The position numbers and the translations under genes were made by a program. This document shows positions 1 through 8,191 of a stretch of DNA of 26,844 nucleotides, piece by piece (the first letter of the stretch is position 1; each line of letters opens with the position of its first letter). The DNA is taken from the NCBI GenBank assembly GCA_964431735.1, contig CAYSLJ010000102.1:1-26844 (forward strand), written 5' to 3'. The DNA comes from CALARM01 sp964431735. Its GTDB lineage: Bacteria; Vulcanimicrobiota; SpSt-956; JAKJGF01. Under the pieces are notes generated by a model that was not told the origin of the DNA, searched no databases, and saw only the letters and a list, made by a program, of their open reading frames with translations.

Positions 1-60
1 TTTCCTCCAGAGCCCGGCCAGGGACAGGAGTGAGTGTCATATTTTTTTGGGTACCAATTT
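1..60 (+). repeat. 60-bp dispersed repeat, copy 1
   Basis: The first 60 bases match the reverse complement of 13273-13332 at all but a handful of positions. The core is AGCCCGGCCAGGGACAGG, followed by GAGTGAGTGT and a T-rich stretch ending in GGTACC or GGTTACC. A shorter core copy lies at 13436-13453. The sequence does not code for anything I recognise. It starts at the window edge, so the element may continue upstream. Short palindromic cores scattered between genes are typical of REP-like or MITE-like repeats, but that class is inference. Confidence 0.8.
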
Positions 61-197
61 ACCTGTTGCGGTACTAAGCCTTCAGCTATAGAGAGAGTAT
101 TCTGCGGTCTTTATGATAAAATATTTATTCCTCTAATTTCAGACAGGTATGTCAATTGAGAAAATTTATATACATGACATGAGGTTTTTGATATAAT

Positions 198-350
198 TAT
201 AGTAATATTGTTCTGACCGGTGCCATTATATTAATCTATTTCGGATATAACCTGTATGTAAAATTTGGCGCCCTTTCGGAAGGAGAAAAAGCAGGCCTTA
301 TTTTATTTATCACAGGACTTATTATATTACTGCAGGTTCGCAAATTTTAG
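198..350 (+). pseudogene. Remnant of a small two-helix membrane protein
   Basis: The frame ending in TAG at 348-350 reads about 50 codons from the previous stop at 189-191. It holds two hydrophobic segments (around TGAIILIYFGYNLY and GLILFITGLIILL) separated by a short charged loop, and ends in QVRKF. There is no ATG, GTG or TTG in frame; the only candidate start is a rare ATT at 207. A hydrophobic stretch in another frame just upstream (IIIVILF) suggests that a frameshift removed the true start. It lies 33 bases before the large VWA gene on the same strand. This is most likely the 3' part of a decayed small membrane protein gene, but it could be chance. The rest of 1-383 shows only the repeat at its start. 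Confidence 0.35.
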
Positions 351-383
351 ATAAAAAATTACTACCTATTCAGGAGAAGCATC

Positions 384-3300
384 ATGATAAACAGTGATAA
401 TATAAAAACAGAACCTTTAGATATGATGTCAGGAAAAGATTTTACCAAAAAACCTGAGAAAAAAACAGAAGAATCTTTTACTGTATTACTCTTCAAATTT
501 ATTCTGCTTCTTGGAGTTATCTTTTTAATCTGCGATGGTGCCTATGAAGTATGGTTCTTAGAATCGCCTCTATACTGGAAAATCTCTGTAGATGTATTAT
601 CCGGGCTGTTTCTTGTATCTACGCTTTTTTTCTGGGGGAAAACCCGGGTAGAGACAAAGATATCAGTTCTTTTTTTATTTTTTATAAGTGTAATAGCTTT
701 TTCCACTTCATATTTCGGAACTTTTCGCAGTAATTATACCATATTAAATAAAGGAACTGATTTTTTAAGTGTTCTGCTCTTTATAACAGGCACGGTTTCA
801 GGAATAATATTTATAATGCTCTTTCCCGGTATGCCGAAATTTATCAAGATAATTCTTTCTGTTACAGGTCTTTATGTTCTGGGAGGAAACCTCCATGTTA
901 TAATTACAGGGACAGGTCTTGAAGAATCTTTTTACGGAATATGGTTATGGAATAAATTTCCTCTTTTCCTGCGACCTGCCGTATTGACACTATTTTATTT
1001 CCTTCCTCTTGTAATATTACTTATTATAATAAGAATAATAACAAAATTAATCAAAAAAGAATCTTCCATGATATTTTGGGCAGTTTTTCTTTTATCGATC
1101 TTAATAATAACATCTATGGGACTTACTTCATTTTATTTCAGAACATCTCTCGGTGGCATTACCAGATCTTTTGAAGGTATTAAAGGCACTATGAATGTAC
1201 TTTCAAGAGAAAATGGAGGAGAAATAGTTTCATTTTCAACACAGTTTAACCTGTATGATCAGGCGGCTTTCAGACTGAATGACGGTGAAATAAATTGTTT
1301 TTCACCGCTAAAATGGTCAAGTGCCGAAAAAGCCCCTTTCCCCCATCAAATAGTTTTTTCTCTTGCAAAACCGGATAAAGATGATGCTTTTACGGTAAAT
1401 CGCATAATTATATATAACAGTGCAGCAGGAACAAATACCGGTATAAAAGATTTTGAAATTTATTCTTCTATGACAGGAGAAAAAAAATCTTTTCTCCTGA
1501 TAAAAAAAATCACTGCTGCCAATACACCCTTTCCGCAGGAATTTAAATTCAATCCTCAGAAAGCAAAATTTATAAAGATTTCTATATTATCAAACTATGG
1601 AAATGAAATAAAAACAGAACTTACGGAAATAGAAATATTGTCTGATAATATACCTTTAAAGACTTCAACACTCGGTAAAAACATCGGACTGGATACAAAC
1701 TCCGGAAGAATAATTTCCTATACCGGCATGGATACAGAAGAAAATATAAGCGTACAAAATCTTATAAAAAAAGATGAAAACGGCACCTGGCAAATAAAGA
1801 CCGTTCCGGCGGAAGTGGTAATCAGAACAGGCCGGGGAAAAACATCTCTTATAGATACGGTAATTTTATCTTTTCCGGCAAATGAAAAGAGTTCTGTAAA
1901 AGATATTGAATTACTTGTCTCTCCCGTAAGTCCTCTGGAGAATTTTAATACTATCTGTAAAATATCACATAATCAGAATAAAAGAGAAGAAATTTTTTCT
2001 TTTCCCCCTGTCCCCGCATCATATCTGAAATTGAGGATTCTTTCTTTATATGAAGAAGGGAAACCTGAAATATCAAGATGTAAAATCTTTGAAACAATTT
2101 CTTCCGATAAAGACAAAAAAAATATAGAAAATAAAATATTACAGGGTCTCAACAGTACTTATTATTCCGGCTTAAACTTTAAAAAACCTGTAAAAAAAAT
2201 TATAGATGAAAAGCTGGATTTTTTCTGGAAAGATAGTCCCCCCTTTGCAGACATGGATAAAGAAAATTACTCTGTACACTGGAAAGGTACTCTCTCTCCC
2301 CCGTCTCAGGGGCTTTATGAAATAGCGGCACGAGCGGCTCCGGGAAGCGGATATAAAATATATATTGACAGTGAAACGGTTATGGAAGAATTATACTCTC
2401 CTTCAATGGATTACTGGAATAGATCTTATTTTAATCTCTCTGATAGTCCTCATAGTGTTCAAATTTTTTATTATAAAACTAAAAATGAAAAATATAAGTC
2501 AGGAGGTTTAAAATTTTCCTGGAAAAAACCTGAAGAAAAGGAATTTAAAATAATAACAAAAGAATATTTAGGTCATATACCTGACAGAGGCAACAGAACA
2601 ATAAAAGATGCATTACATATGGGATTTGAGCGGCTTGCCCGTTCTTCCATAGAATGGCAGAATAAAAATAAAACTTTCAGTTCATATGTTCAGCCATATG
2701 CTGTTATGAGTCTTTCTGAAGCCTGCAGTTATAATAGATGCAGATCATCTGTAAGATTTATGTGTGATTATATAGAAGGAGCAACACTGGGAGATGGTTC
2801 TCTTTTATTTGACCGATCACTTACTGCAGAGCAGTTTGCAGGGATGTCTCTTGCTTATTATGATAAATTTATCGGGAATCCTGATAAAAAAACTTTGATA
2901 AGTATAGCCGGATGGCTGGTAAAAAAACAGGATGTCAGAGGTTCCTGGACAATTGATAAAGTAAATCCTCCTGTAGAACAGGGAGATATAATGGTTACTG
3001 CAAACAGTATTATAGCTATAAAACAGGCTGTTTTATATGAACATTCTCAGGAGTTCCTGGATTCTCTTACAAAAGGGCTGGTATGGCTCGAATCTTCCGA
3101 AGCAGTTACGACACAGGATCTTGCATTCAGAATTCTCGGACTGGCTCTGGGAGGGCCTGATATTACAAACCCTGTAATAAAAAAAGACATGACTCTCCTT
3201 GTAACAGAACAGAATACAGACGGAGGATGGGGAGATAAAAAAGGGCAGAAAAGCAATCCTTTTTCTACAGGACAGGTTCTTTATGCATTGAATAAAGGAG

Positions 3301-5309
3301 GCTTTGATATGAACAGCCTGTCGTTTATGAAAGGTGTATCATATCTGATGGATAATCAGGAAATATATAGTTTCTGGTCTTTCGTAGATACGGACATACC
3401 GGAATATGTTACTTCTGCCTGGGCACTGGCAGGGATTGCCGGTTCTTTTCATCCTCTTTCAATACATATAAATAACAGCATAAAAGAAATATCAGGAGAA
3501 GTGTTTAATTATACCGGTTCTGATATATATTATGTAGAATGTTTTCTGGATGAAAAACCAGCCGGCAAAACTGCAAAATCCTTTTTTACTATTCCTTTGC
3601 CTGATAAAATTTCTCCCGGTATCCATAAAGTAAAAGCTACGGTAGTAACCAGAGACGGACAGAAGGCCACAGGAGAAGGAGAAATCAATATTCAGGGCCC
3701 CCTTAAACTCTCTATTGTAAAACCGGAAGAGAATGATATTATAGGACTTAACAGTATCATTAAAGTAAATATAAAGGATGACGAACATTCTAAAATAAAA
3801 AAAGTTGAATATTTTCTGAATGATAAACTTATAGGTGATAGTAAAAAGACTCCTTTTGATTTTCCTCTTAACACCAGAGATATACCTTCCGGTTCTTATG
3901 AACTGAAAGCTACTGTTTATAACTCTAAAGAGCTCATGGCAACAGACAAAAAATCTATAAAAATTGAGAAACCTTTTACGATTAAATTACTGAATCCACC
4001 GGAAGGACAGGTTATCAGTGAGGAAAAAATCAAACTTCACGTACATATAGATAATCAGACAGGCTATGGTACAGAAAAAGTCGAATATTATCTTGATGAT
4101 AAATTTATAGCTTCTGCCGGTAATTCCCCTTATGACAGAGAATATAAATTTTCTGGAATCCCTGATGGAAAACATACCTTAATGGCTGTTGCCATAAATG
4201 AAAACAATGATAAAGTAACAGATAAAAAAACTTTTATATTAACTAAAGGATTGAAAATAAATATTAAAAATCCTGAAGACGGAGACGTAATAACAGGAAT
4301 TATAGATATAACTTCTGAAGTCTTGAATAAGACCGGGAGTCCTGTTGAACAGGTTGAATATTTTGTCGATGACATTTCACTTGGTAAACTATATAAGACT
4401 CCATATACCCTTGAATTTTCTGCCGAAAAATTTACAGAAGGTAAACACAGATTAAAAGCAGTAGTTTACTGTAAAGACGGCAGGGAGTCTTTTGCAGAAA
4501 TAAATATAGAAACAGCTAAAGCTCCTGATATTTCCCTGTTAGCTACCATAACTGACAGAGACGGTAAAAAAGTTGATAACCTTCAACCGGCAAGTTTTAT
4601 TCTTAAAGAAGACGGAATAACTCAATGGCCTATTGAAATACAAAATTCTGTCCCTCTATCTTTAGTAATTATCCTTGACTGCAGTAAGTCTATGGAAACG
4701 TCTTTAGATACCGTAAAAGATAAAACATGCAATTTTATAAATCTAATAGAGAATACAGCCAGAACGTCTGTTATATTTTTCTCCGATTCCGTTCAGGTAA
4801 AATGTGACTTTACATCTGATAAAAATAAACTCAGAAAAATAATATCAACCATGTCCTCCCACGGTGGTTCTGCTCTTTTTGATTCTATCTATGAAGCTAT
4901 TGATTTACTCGGTAATGAAAAAGGCAGAAAAGTTATAGTTCTTCTTACAGATGGATCTGATGAGAATGATGAAAAAACAGGGCCGGGAAGCAGGCATAAT
5001 TTCCAGGAAACTTTTCTCTATGGAAAGGAAAAAAATGTTGTCCTTTATCCTGTAGGATTGAAAAAAGAGGTAGATAAACACATTGCTACTATGGCCGGTG
5101 AAACGGGAGGAATAACATATTTTTCCCCTGCAGTAAATGAATTACAGGAAATTTATTTTCAAATAGCCGACATATTAAAATGTCAGTACATTATAACCTA
5201 TAAATCGTCAGATATGAAAAAAAGGTGGAGAAAAATTACTTTAAATATAAAAGATAGACCTGATTATATTGTTCATAATCAATCGGAATATAAGCCTGCA
5301 GGTTTATAA
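384..5309 (+). CDS. Giant multidomain membrane-anchored VWA protein
   Basis: This 1641-aa protein starts at an ATG preceded by AGGAG at 372-376. Residues 31-251 carry about seven hydrophobic helices. A discoidin-like beta region follows (about 275-430), then a PA14-like domain (about 588-730). Residues about 743-1020 form an alpha/alpha-toroid region of the squalene-cyclase/prenyltransferase type, with QNTDGGWGD as its clearest motif. At least four Ig-like repeats fill about 1025-1385, each with a V-E-Y/C-F-L/V-D/N-D core. The C-terminal VWA domain resembles the 'VWFA-related' family: it opens with an ATITDRDGKKV-type lead-in and has a MIDAS with D1432, S1434 and S1436, a GGSALFD loop (Ser where Thr is usual) and TDGSD at 1522-1526. 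The large part is probably extracytoplasmic and may bind ligands or a partner. Function is unknown. It stands alone on its strand, 243 bases before the next gene. Confidence 0.85.
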   Translation: MINSDNIKTEPLDMMSGKDFTKKPEKKTEESFTVLLFKFILLLGVIFLICDGAYEVWFLESPLYWKISVDVLSGLFLVSTLFFWGKTRVETKISVLFLFFISVIAFSTSYFGTFRSNYTILNKGTDFLSVLLFITGTVSGIIFIMLFPGMPKFIKIILSVTGLYVLGGNLHVIITGTGLEESFYGIWLWNKFPLFLRPAVLTLFYFLPLVILLIIIRIITKLIKKESSMIFWAVFLLSILIITSMGLTSFYFRTSLGGITRSFEGIKGTMNVLSRENGGEIVSFSTQFNLYDQAAFRLNDGEINCFSPLKWSSAEKAPFPHQIVFSLAKPDKDDAFTVNRIIIYNSAAGTNTGIKDFEIYSSMTGEKKSFLLIKKITAANTPFPQEFKFNPQKAKFIKISILSNYGNEIKTELTEIEILSDNIPLKTSTLGKNIGLDTNSGRIISYTGMDTEENISVQNLIKKDENGTWQIKTVPAEVVIRTGRGKTSLIDTVILSFPANEKSSVKDIELLVSPVSPLENFNTICKISHNQNKREEIFSFPPVPASYLKLRILSLYEEGKPEISRCKIFETISSDKDKKNIENKILQGLNSTYYSGLNFKKPVKKIIDEKLDFFWKDSPPFADMDKENYSVHWKGTLSPPSQGLYEIAARAAPGSGYKIYIDSETVMEELYSPSMDYWNRSYFNLSDSPHSVQIFYYKTKNEKYKSGGLKFSWKKPEEKEFKIITKEYLGHIPDRGNRTIKDALHMGFERLARSSIEWQNKNKTFSSYVQPYAVMSLSEACSYNRCRSSVRFMCDYIEGATLGDGSLLFDRSLTAEQFAGMSLAYYDKFIGNPDKKTLISIAGWLVKKQDVRGSWTIDKVNPPVEQGDIMVTANSIIAIKQAVLYEHSQEFLDSLTKGLVWLESSEAVTTQDLAFRILGLALGGPDITNPVIKKDMTLLVTEQNTDGGWGDKKGQKSNPFSTGQVLYALNKGGFDMNSLSFMKGVSYLMDNQEIYSFWSFVDTDIPEYVTSAWALAGIAGSFHPLSIHINNSIKEISGEVFNYTGSDIYYVECFLDEKPAGKTAKSFFTIPLPDKISPGIHKVKATVVTRDGQKATGEGEINIQGPLKLSIVKPEENDIIGLNSIIKVNIKDDEHSKIKKVEYFLNDKLIGDSKKTPFDFPLNTRDIPSGSYELKATVYNSKELMATDKKSIKIEKPFTIKLLNPPEGQVISEEKIKLHVHIDNQTGYGTEKVEYYLDDKFIASAGNSPYDREYKFSGIPDGKHTLMAVAINENNDKVTDKKTFILTKGLKINIKNPEDGDVITGIIDITSEVLNKTGSPVEQVEYFVDDISLGKLYKTPYTLEFSAEKFTEGKHRLKAVVYCKDGRESFAEINIETAKAPDISLLATITDRDGKKVDNLQPASFILKEDGITQWPIEIQNSVPLSLVIILDCSKSMETSLDTVKDKTCNFINLIENTARTSVIFFSDSVQVKCDFTSDKNKLRKIISTMSSHGGSALFDSIYEAIDLLGNEKGRKVIVLLTDGSDENDEKTGPGSRHNFQETFLYGKEKNVVLYPVGLKKEVDKHIATMAGETGGITYFSPAVNELQEIYFQIADILKCQYIITYKSSDMKKRWRKITLNIKDRPDYIVHNQSEYKPAGL

Positions 5310-5317
5310 GTAATTTA

Positions 5318-5366
5318 TATGAGAATCGTAACGCGTAACACGTAACGGGAGGAACAAATTCTCATA
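5318..5366 (+). repeat. Hairpin enclosing three 7-bp tandem units
   Basis: A perfect 9-bp inverted repeat, TATGAGAAT (5318-5326) and ATTCTCATA (5358-5366), encloses three tandem 7-mers CGTAACG/CGTAACA/CGTAACG at 5327-5347. It sits just after the stop of the giant VWA gene. It lacks a T-run, so it is not a classic intrinsic terminator. Confidence 0.6.
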
Positions 5367-5380
5367 CTTCGTTGTTGTTG

Positions 5381-5424
5381 GTGAGTGAGTTTTATAATCA
5401 CTACTCACTATTCACTACTCACTC
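5381..5424 (+). repeat. TCACT-rich short repeat with inverted arms
   Basis: GAGTGAGT (5383-5390) pairs with ACTCACTC (5417-5424). Between them CACTACTCACTATT and similar units repeat in tandem. A related TCACT/AGTGA-rich inverted repeat lies at 12556-12617, so this appears to be a family of intergenic repeats. Confidence 0.55.
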
Positions 5425-5513
5425 TTTAGTGTGTAAAACACTGAAAAAATATCTCTATAAATGCAGGAAATTAATCTTTTATTTAGAATTTCAGTTATAC
5501 AATATTATAATAA

Positions 5514-5549
5514 AGGAGGGGGAGCAACTGGTTTTTTAACCAGCAGGAA
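5514..5549 (+). promoter_or_regulatory. Leader with strong distal SD-like tract and start-proximal hairpin
   Basis: AAAGGAGGGGGAG at 5514-5526 is an unusually strong Shine-Dalgarno-like tract, but it is about 30 bases from the ATG at 5553. Between them a 6-bp hairpin, CTGGTT-TTTT-AACCAG (5528-5543), is followed by AGGAAATT immediately before the start. Folding of the hairpin would bring the distal purine tract closer to the start. Regulation of translation is inferred from this layout only. Confidence 0.4.
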
Positions 5550-5552
5550 ATT

Positions 5553-6083
5553 ATGGATGCATATCAAAAAATGGTACAGGATGGTGGATTACTTGGAAAA
5601 TTGACCAAGATTATCCCCGGTTTAGGCGGTTATGTAGAAAGCGAACAGAGGAGAAATTCCGATAAATTACAGAGAGATTATCTGGCTCAACAGCTTACTG
5701 CTCATAAAGGCAAAGTAAGTGATATAGTGCTTGAAATTACAAATGCCATGAAACTGGATTTATTAAATCCCATGGATGAAATAACAAAAAAACTGGATAA
5801 AATGATAAGTAAAATTACCTATGCAGACTACGGTTATTCTGGTTTTTTTGATACAGTAAAGATAGATGCAGCTGCACTTGCAAAAATGTATGAATTCGAT
5901 CTGGGCCTTGTAGAATTTGCCCAGTCTATAGGCGGTACACTGACAGCTATTGAGAATGGCATGGAAAACGGCGAAGATGACAGTGAACTGAAAAAGAAGG
6001 CAAAAGCTGTAATAAAAATTCTCAATGATTTTGATAACCTATTCAATGATAGAGATAATATAATATCGGGGGTGAAAGGCTAA
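5553..6083 (+). CDS. Helical protein of unknown function, coupled to SPFH gene
   Basis: This 176-aa protein has no signal peptide or membrane segment and is predicted mostly helical. The N-terminus contains a glycine-rich segment, KIIPGLGGYVESEQRR, followed by charged helices. A central KKLDKMISKITYADYGYSGFFD region precedes an acidic stretch (NGEDDSELKKKAK). I do not recognise the family. Its TAA overlaps the ATG of the next gene (TAATG at 6081-6085), so the two are almost certainly translated together. The layout suggests a cytoplasmic partner or regulator of the SPFH protein. ATG at 5553 is chosen because AGGAAATT lies directly upstream. Confidence 0.8.
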   Translation: MDAYQKMVQDGGLLGKLTKIIPGLGGYVESEQRRNSDKLQRDYLAQQLTAHKGKVSDIVLEITNAMKLDLLNPMDEITKKLDKMISKITYADYGYSGFFDTVKIDAAALAKMYEFDLGLVEFAQSIGGTLTAIENGMENGEDDSELKKKAKAVIKILNDFDNLFNDRDNIISGVKG

Positions 6084-7378
6084 TGTTAGGTGAATTTAAA
6101 AAAGCAGTAAGTAATACTGTAACAGGTGTACAGAATACTATCAAAAGTGGTGTTGCATTTGTAAAAGACGGTATACATGAAACTGTTATAGAAAAAATTG
6201 AAAGTTATGATCAGACCAATACGGAAATAGTACAGCGTTTTCCCCGTCAGGGCAGCCTTGGAGGAAAGGTATTCGGATTGCATCTCGTAGTAAGAGACAA
6301 TCAATCTGCCATATTTTTTGCCAATGGTAAAACAATGGATGTTTTCGGCCCCGGTATGCATGAACTGACTACAATGAATATTCCCGTATTCAGTCAGATT
6401 ATAGAAAAAGCTACAGGTATAAGTCCTTTCAGTTATGAAGTATATTTCGTAAATCATAAGCTTTACAATGAATTGAAATGGGGAACAAAGGAACCGGTAA
6501 ACTTCAGAGACAGCGATCTGGGGTTTGTAAGACTCAGAGCATTCGGAACTTTCTCTATGAGGGTAGGTAAAGGAAATAACGTAAATATCTTCATCAATGA
6601 ACTTGTCGGTGCACAGAGTGTTTATACAACATCTACAGTAGAAGCATACCTTAAAAATGTTATTGTGGCAAGATTAAACGACGTTCTCGGAGAACTTTTA
6701 AAAGGAAAAAGCGTTCTTGACCTGCCCCAGTATTATGATGAAATTTCAACCATGTTGAAAGCAAGGGTCAAGGAAGATTTCGGCAAATACGGCATGGAAC
6801 TGCCTGATTTCTTCATAGGTGCCATAACACCCCCTCCCAATGTTCAGGAAATGATGGATAAACGTGCCGGTATGGCAGCACTCGGTATAAAAGATATGAC
6901 CCAGTATACTCAGTATCAGGCTGCAGAATCTATGGCAAATATATCCAAACAGCCCGGCGGAGGCGGAAGCGGAAGTATTATGGGACAAAGCATGCAGATG
7001 GGACTGGGTATGGCTGCAGGTATGATGGGAGCTCAGGCAATGCATCCGCAGCAGCAGCAGTACGCTCCTCCTCCACAGGCAGCTCCTCCACCGCAGCAGC
7101 AGGTAGTGGTAACATCTGCACCTGCATCTGCAACAGGTGCGCCATGTCCGCAGTGCAAAACTCCATTGCCGGCGGGGGCAAAATTCTGTGCAGGCTGCGG
7201 TGCAAAAATTCCTGAAGCAGGAGTATGCAATAACTGTAAAGCACCGTTACCGGCGGGGGCAAGATTCTGTGCCAGCTGCGGAAACAAAGTTGAACAGGAA
7301 GCTGTCTGCGGAAACTGTCAGGCCAAAATTCCTCCGGGAGCAAAATTCTGTGCAGGATGCGGAAATAAAGTAGGTTAA
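6083..7378 (+). CDS. SPFH (band-7-like) protein with three C-terminal zinc ribbons
   Basis: This 431-aa protein has an amphipathic N-terminus (residues 1-35) in place of a transmembrane helix. An SPFH domain of the YdjI/'virion core protein-like' type occupies about 45-250, with landmarks FPRQGSLGGKVFGLHLVVRD and KWGTKEPVNFRDSDLGFVRL. Residues about 275-350 are low-complexity Gly/Met/Gln/Pro. Three double-Cys ribbons end the protein, each a CxxC pair followed by PAGAKFC or PPGAKFC, the first starting near residue 355. SPFH proteins oligomerise on membranes and organise microdomains. The ribbons probably bind zinc and recruit a partner, which is inference. GGGGGTGAAAGG just upstream serves as ribosome binding site. 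The gene overlaps its upstream neighbour by one base and forms a two-gene operon with it. Confidence 0.9.
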   Translation: MLGEFKKAVSNTVTGVQNTIKSGVAFVKDGIHETVIEKIESYDQTNTEIVQRFPRQGSLGGKVFGLHLVVRDNQSAIFFANGKTMDVFGPGMHELTTMNIPVFSQIIEKATGISPFSYEVYFVNHKLYNELKWGTKEPVNFRDSDLGFVRLRAFGTFSMRVGKGNNVNIFINELVGAQSVYTTSTVEAYLKNVIVARLNDVLGELLKGKSVLDLPQYYDEISTMLKARVKEDFGKYGMELPDFFIGAITPPPNVQEMMDKRAGMAALGIKDMTQYTQYQAAESMANISKQPGGGGSGSIMGQSMQMGLGMAAGMMGAQAMHPQQQQYAPPPQAAPPPQQQVVVTSAPASATGAPCPQCKTPLPAGAKFCAGCGAKIPEAGVCNNCKAPLPAGARFCASCGNKVEQEAVCGNCQAKIPPGAKFCAGCGNKVG

Positions 7379-7404
7379 AAGACCGGGATTTACAGGATTT
7401 ATGG

Positions 7405-7453
7405 GATTACCGGGATAATGAATAAGATAAAAAAATGCTCTATCCCGGTAATC
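7405..7453 (+). terminator. Inverted repeat after the SPFH gene, possible terminator
   Basis: GATTACCGGGATA (7405-7417) and TATCCCGGTAATC (7441-7453) are perfect 13-bp inverted arms separated by 23 bases, followed by TTTAAAAT. The stretch just before also repeats the motif (CCGGGATTTACAGGATTTATGGGATT), which is more like a dispersed intergenic repeat. It probably separates the SPFH operon from the sugar transferase gene. The long loop and weak T-tract make terminator function uncertain. Confidence 0.45.
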
Positions 7454-7499
7454 TTTAAAATCTTATCAAGTGTTGAATAAAATTTATAACTTGTAAAAA

Positions 7500-8156
7500 A
7501 TGAAAAAACTAGAAATGTCTCTTTCTTTACCTGTTACGTTAGTAGAAAAATCTTTCTGTTACAATCTTATTAAAAGAATTATAGATATTACCGGCTCAGT
7601 CTTTATTCTGTTCCTTACATGGCCTTTATTTATAATCATACCGGTCTTAATAAAATATGATTCTTCGGGGCCTGTGTTTTTTCTTCAGAAGAGGCTTGGA
7701 CTGAAAGGTAAGGTATTTCGTGCCATAAAATTCAGATCTATGGTGGCAAAAGCAGAAGATATGCTTAAATCGGAACAGGAACTTATGGAAGAATATCTGA
7801 AATGTTATAAAATTGCAGAAGATCCAAGAGTCACGAAAATTGGTTATTACCTTCGTAAAAGCAGCCTTGATGAAATTCCTCAGATTTTTAATATTTTAAA
7901 AGGTGACATGTCTCTTGTAGGTCCCAGACCGATAGTGATAGTAGAACTTGAAAAATACGGAAGACACAGAGATGAATTTTTAAGTGTAAAGCCGGGGCTT
8001 ACAGGCCTCTGGCAGGTAAGCGGAAGGAATGAACTTACTTATGAAGAAAGAGTATCTCTTGATATAAAATACATAAGAGAACGTTCTCTCTGGATGGATA
8101 TAATGATATTATTTAAAACTATTTATGCTGTCATAAGTGCCAGAGGTGCCTGTTAA
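7500..8156 (+). CDS. Polyprenyl-phosphate sugar-phosphate transferase
   Basis: This 218-aa protein belongs to the bacterial sugar transferase family (PF02397). It transfers a sugar-1-phosphate from a nucleotide sugar to undecaprenyl phosphate at the inner membrane, starting a surface polysaccharide or glycan. A single N-terminal hydrophobic segment lies at about 24-50. The catalytic domain shows KFRSMV, a Ser-Leu-Asp-Glu-Ile-Pro-Gln motif, GDMSLVGPRP and KPGLTGLWQVSGRN. The length matches the short, minimal (PglC-like) form rather than the long form with extra helices. There is no clear Shine-Dalgarno before ATG 7500. No other glycan genes are adjacent. The sugar cannot be predicted. Confidence 0.9.
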   Translation: MKKLEMSLSLPVTLVEKSFCYNLIKRIIDITGSVFILFLTWPLFIIIPVLIKYDSSGPVFFLQKRLGLKGKVFRAIKFRSMVAKAEDMLKSEQELMEEYLKCYKIAEDPRVTKIGYYLRKSSLDEIPQIFNILKGDMSLVGPRPIVIVELEKYGRHRDEFLSVKPGLTGLWQVSGRNELTYEERVSLDIKYIRERSLWMDIMILFKTIYAVISARGAC

Positions 8157-8191
8157 CTCTTCAATCAGCCATCTTCTTTAACTATAACCTT

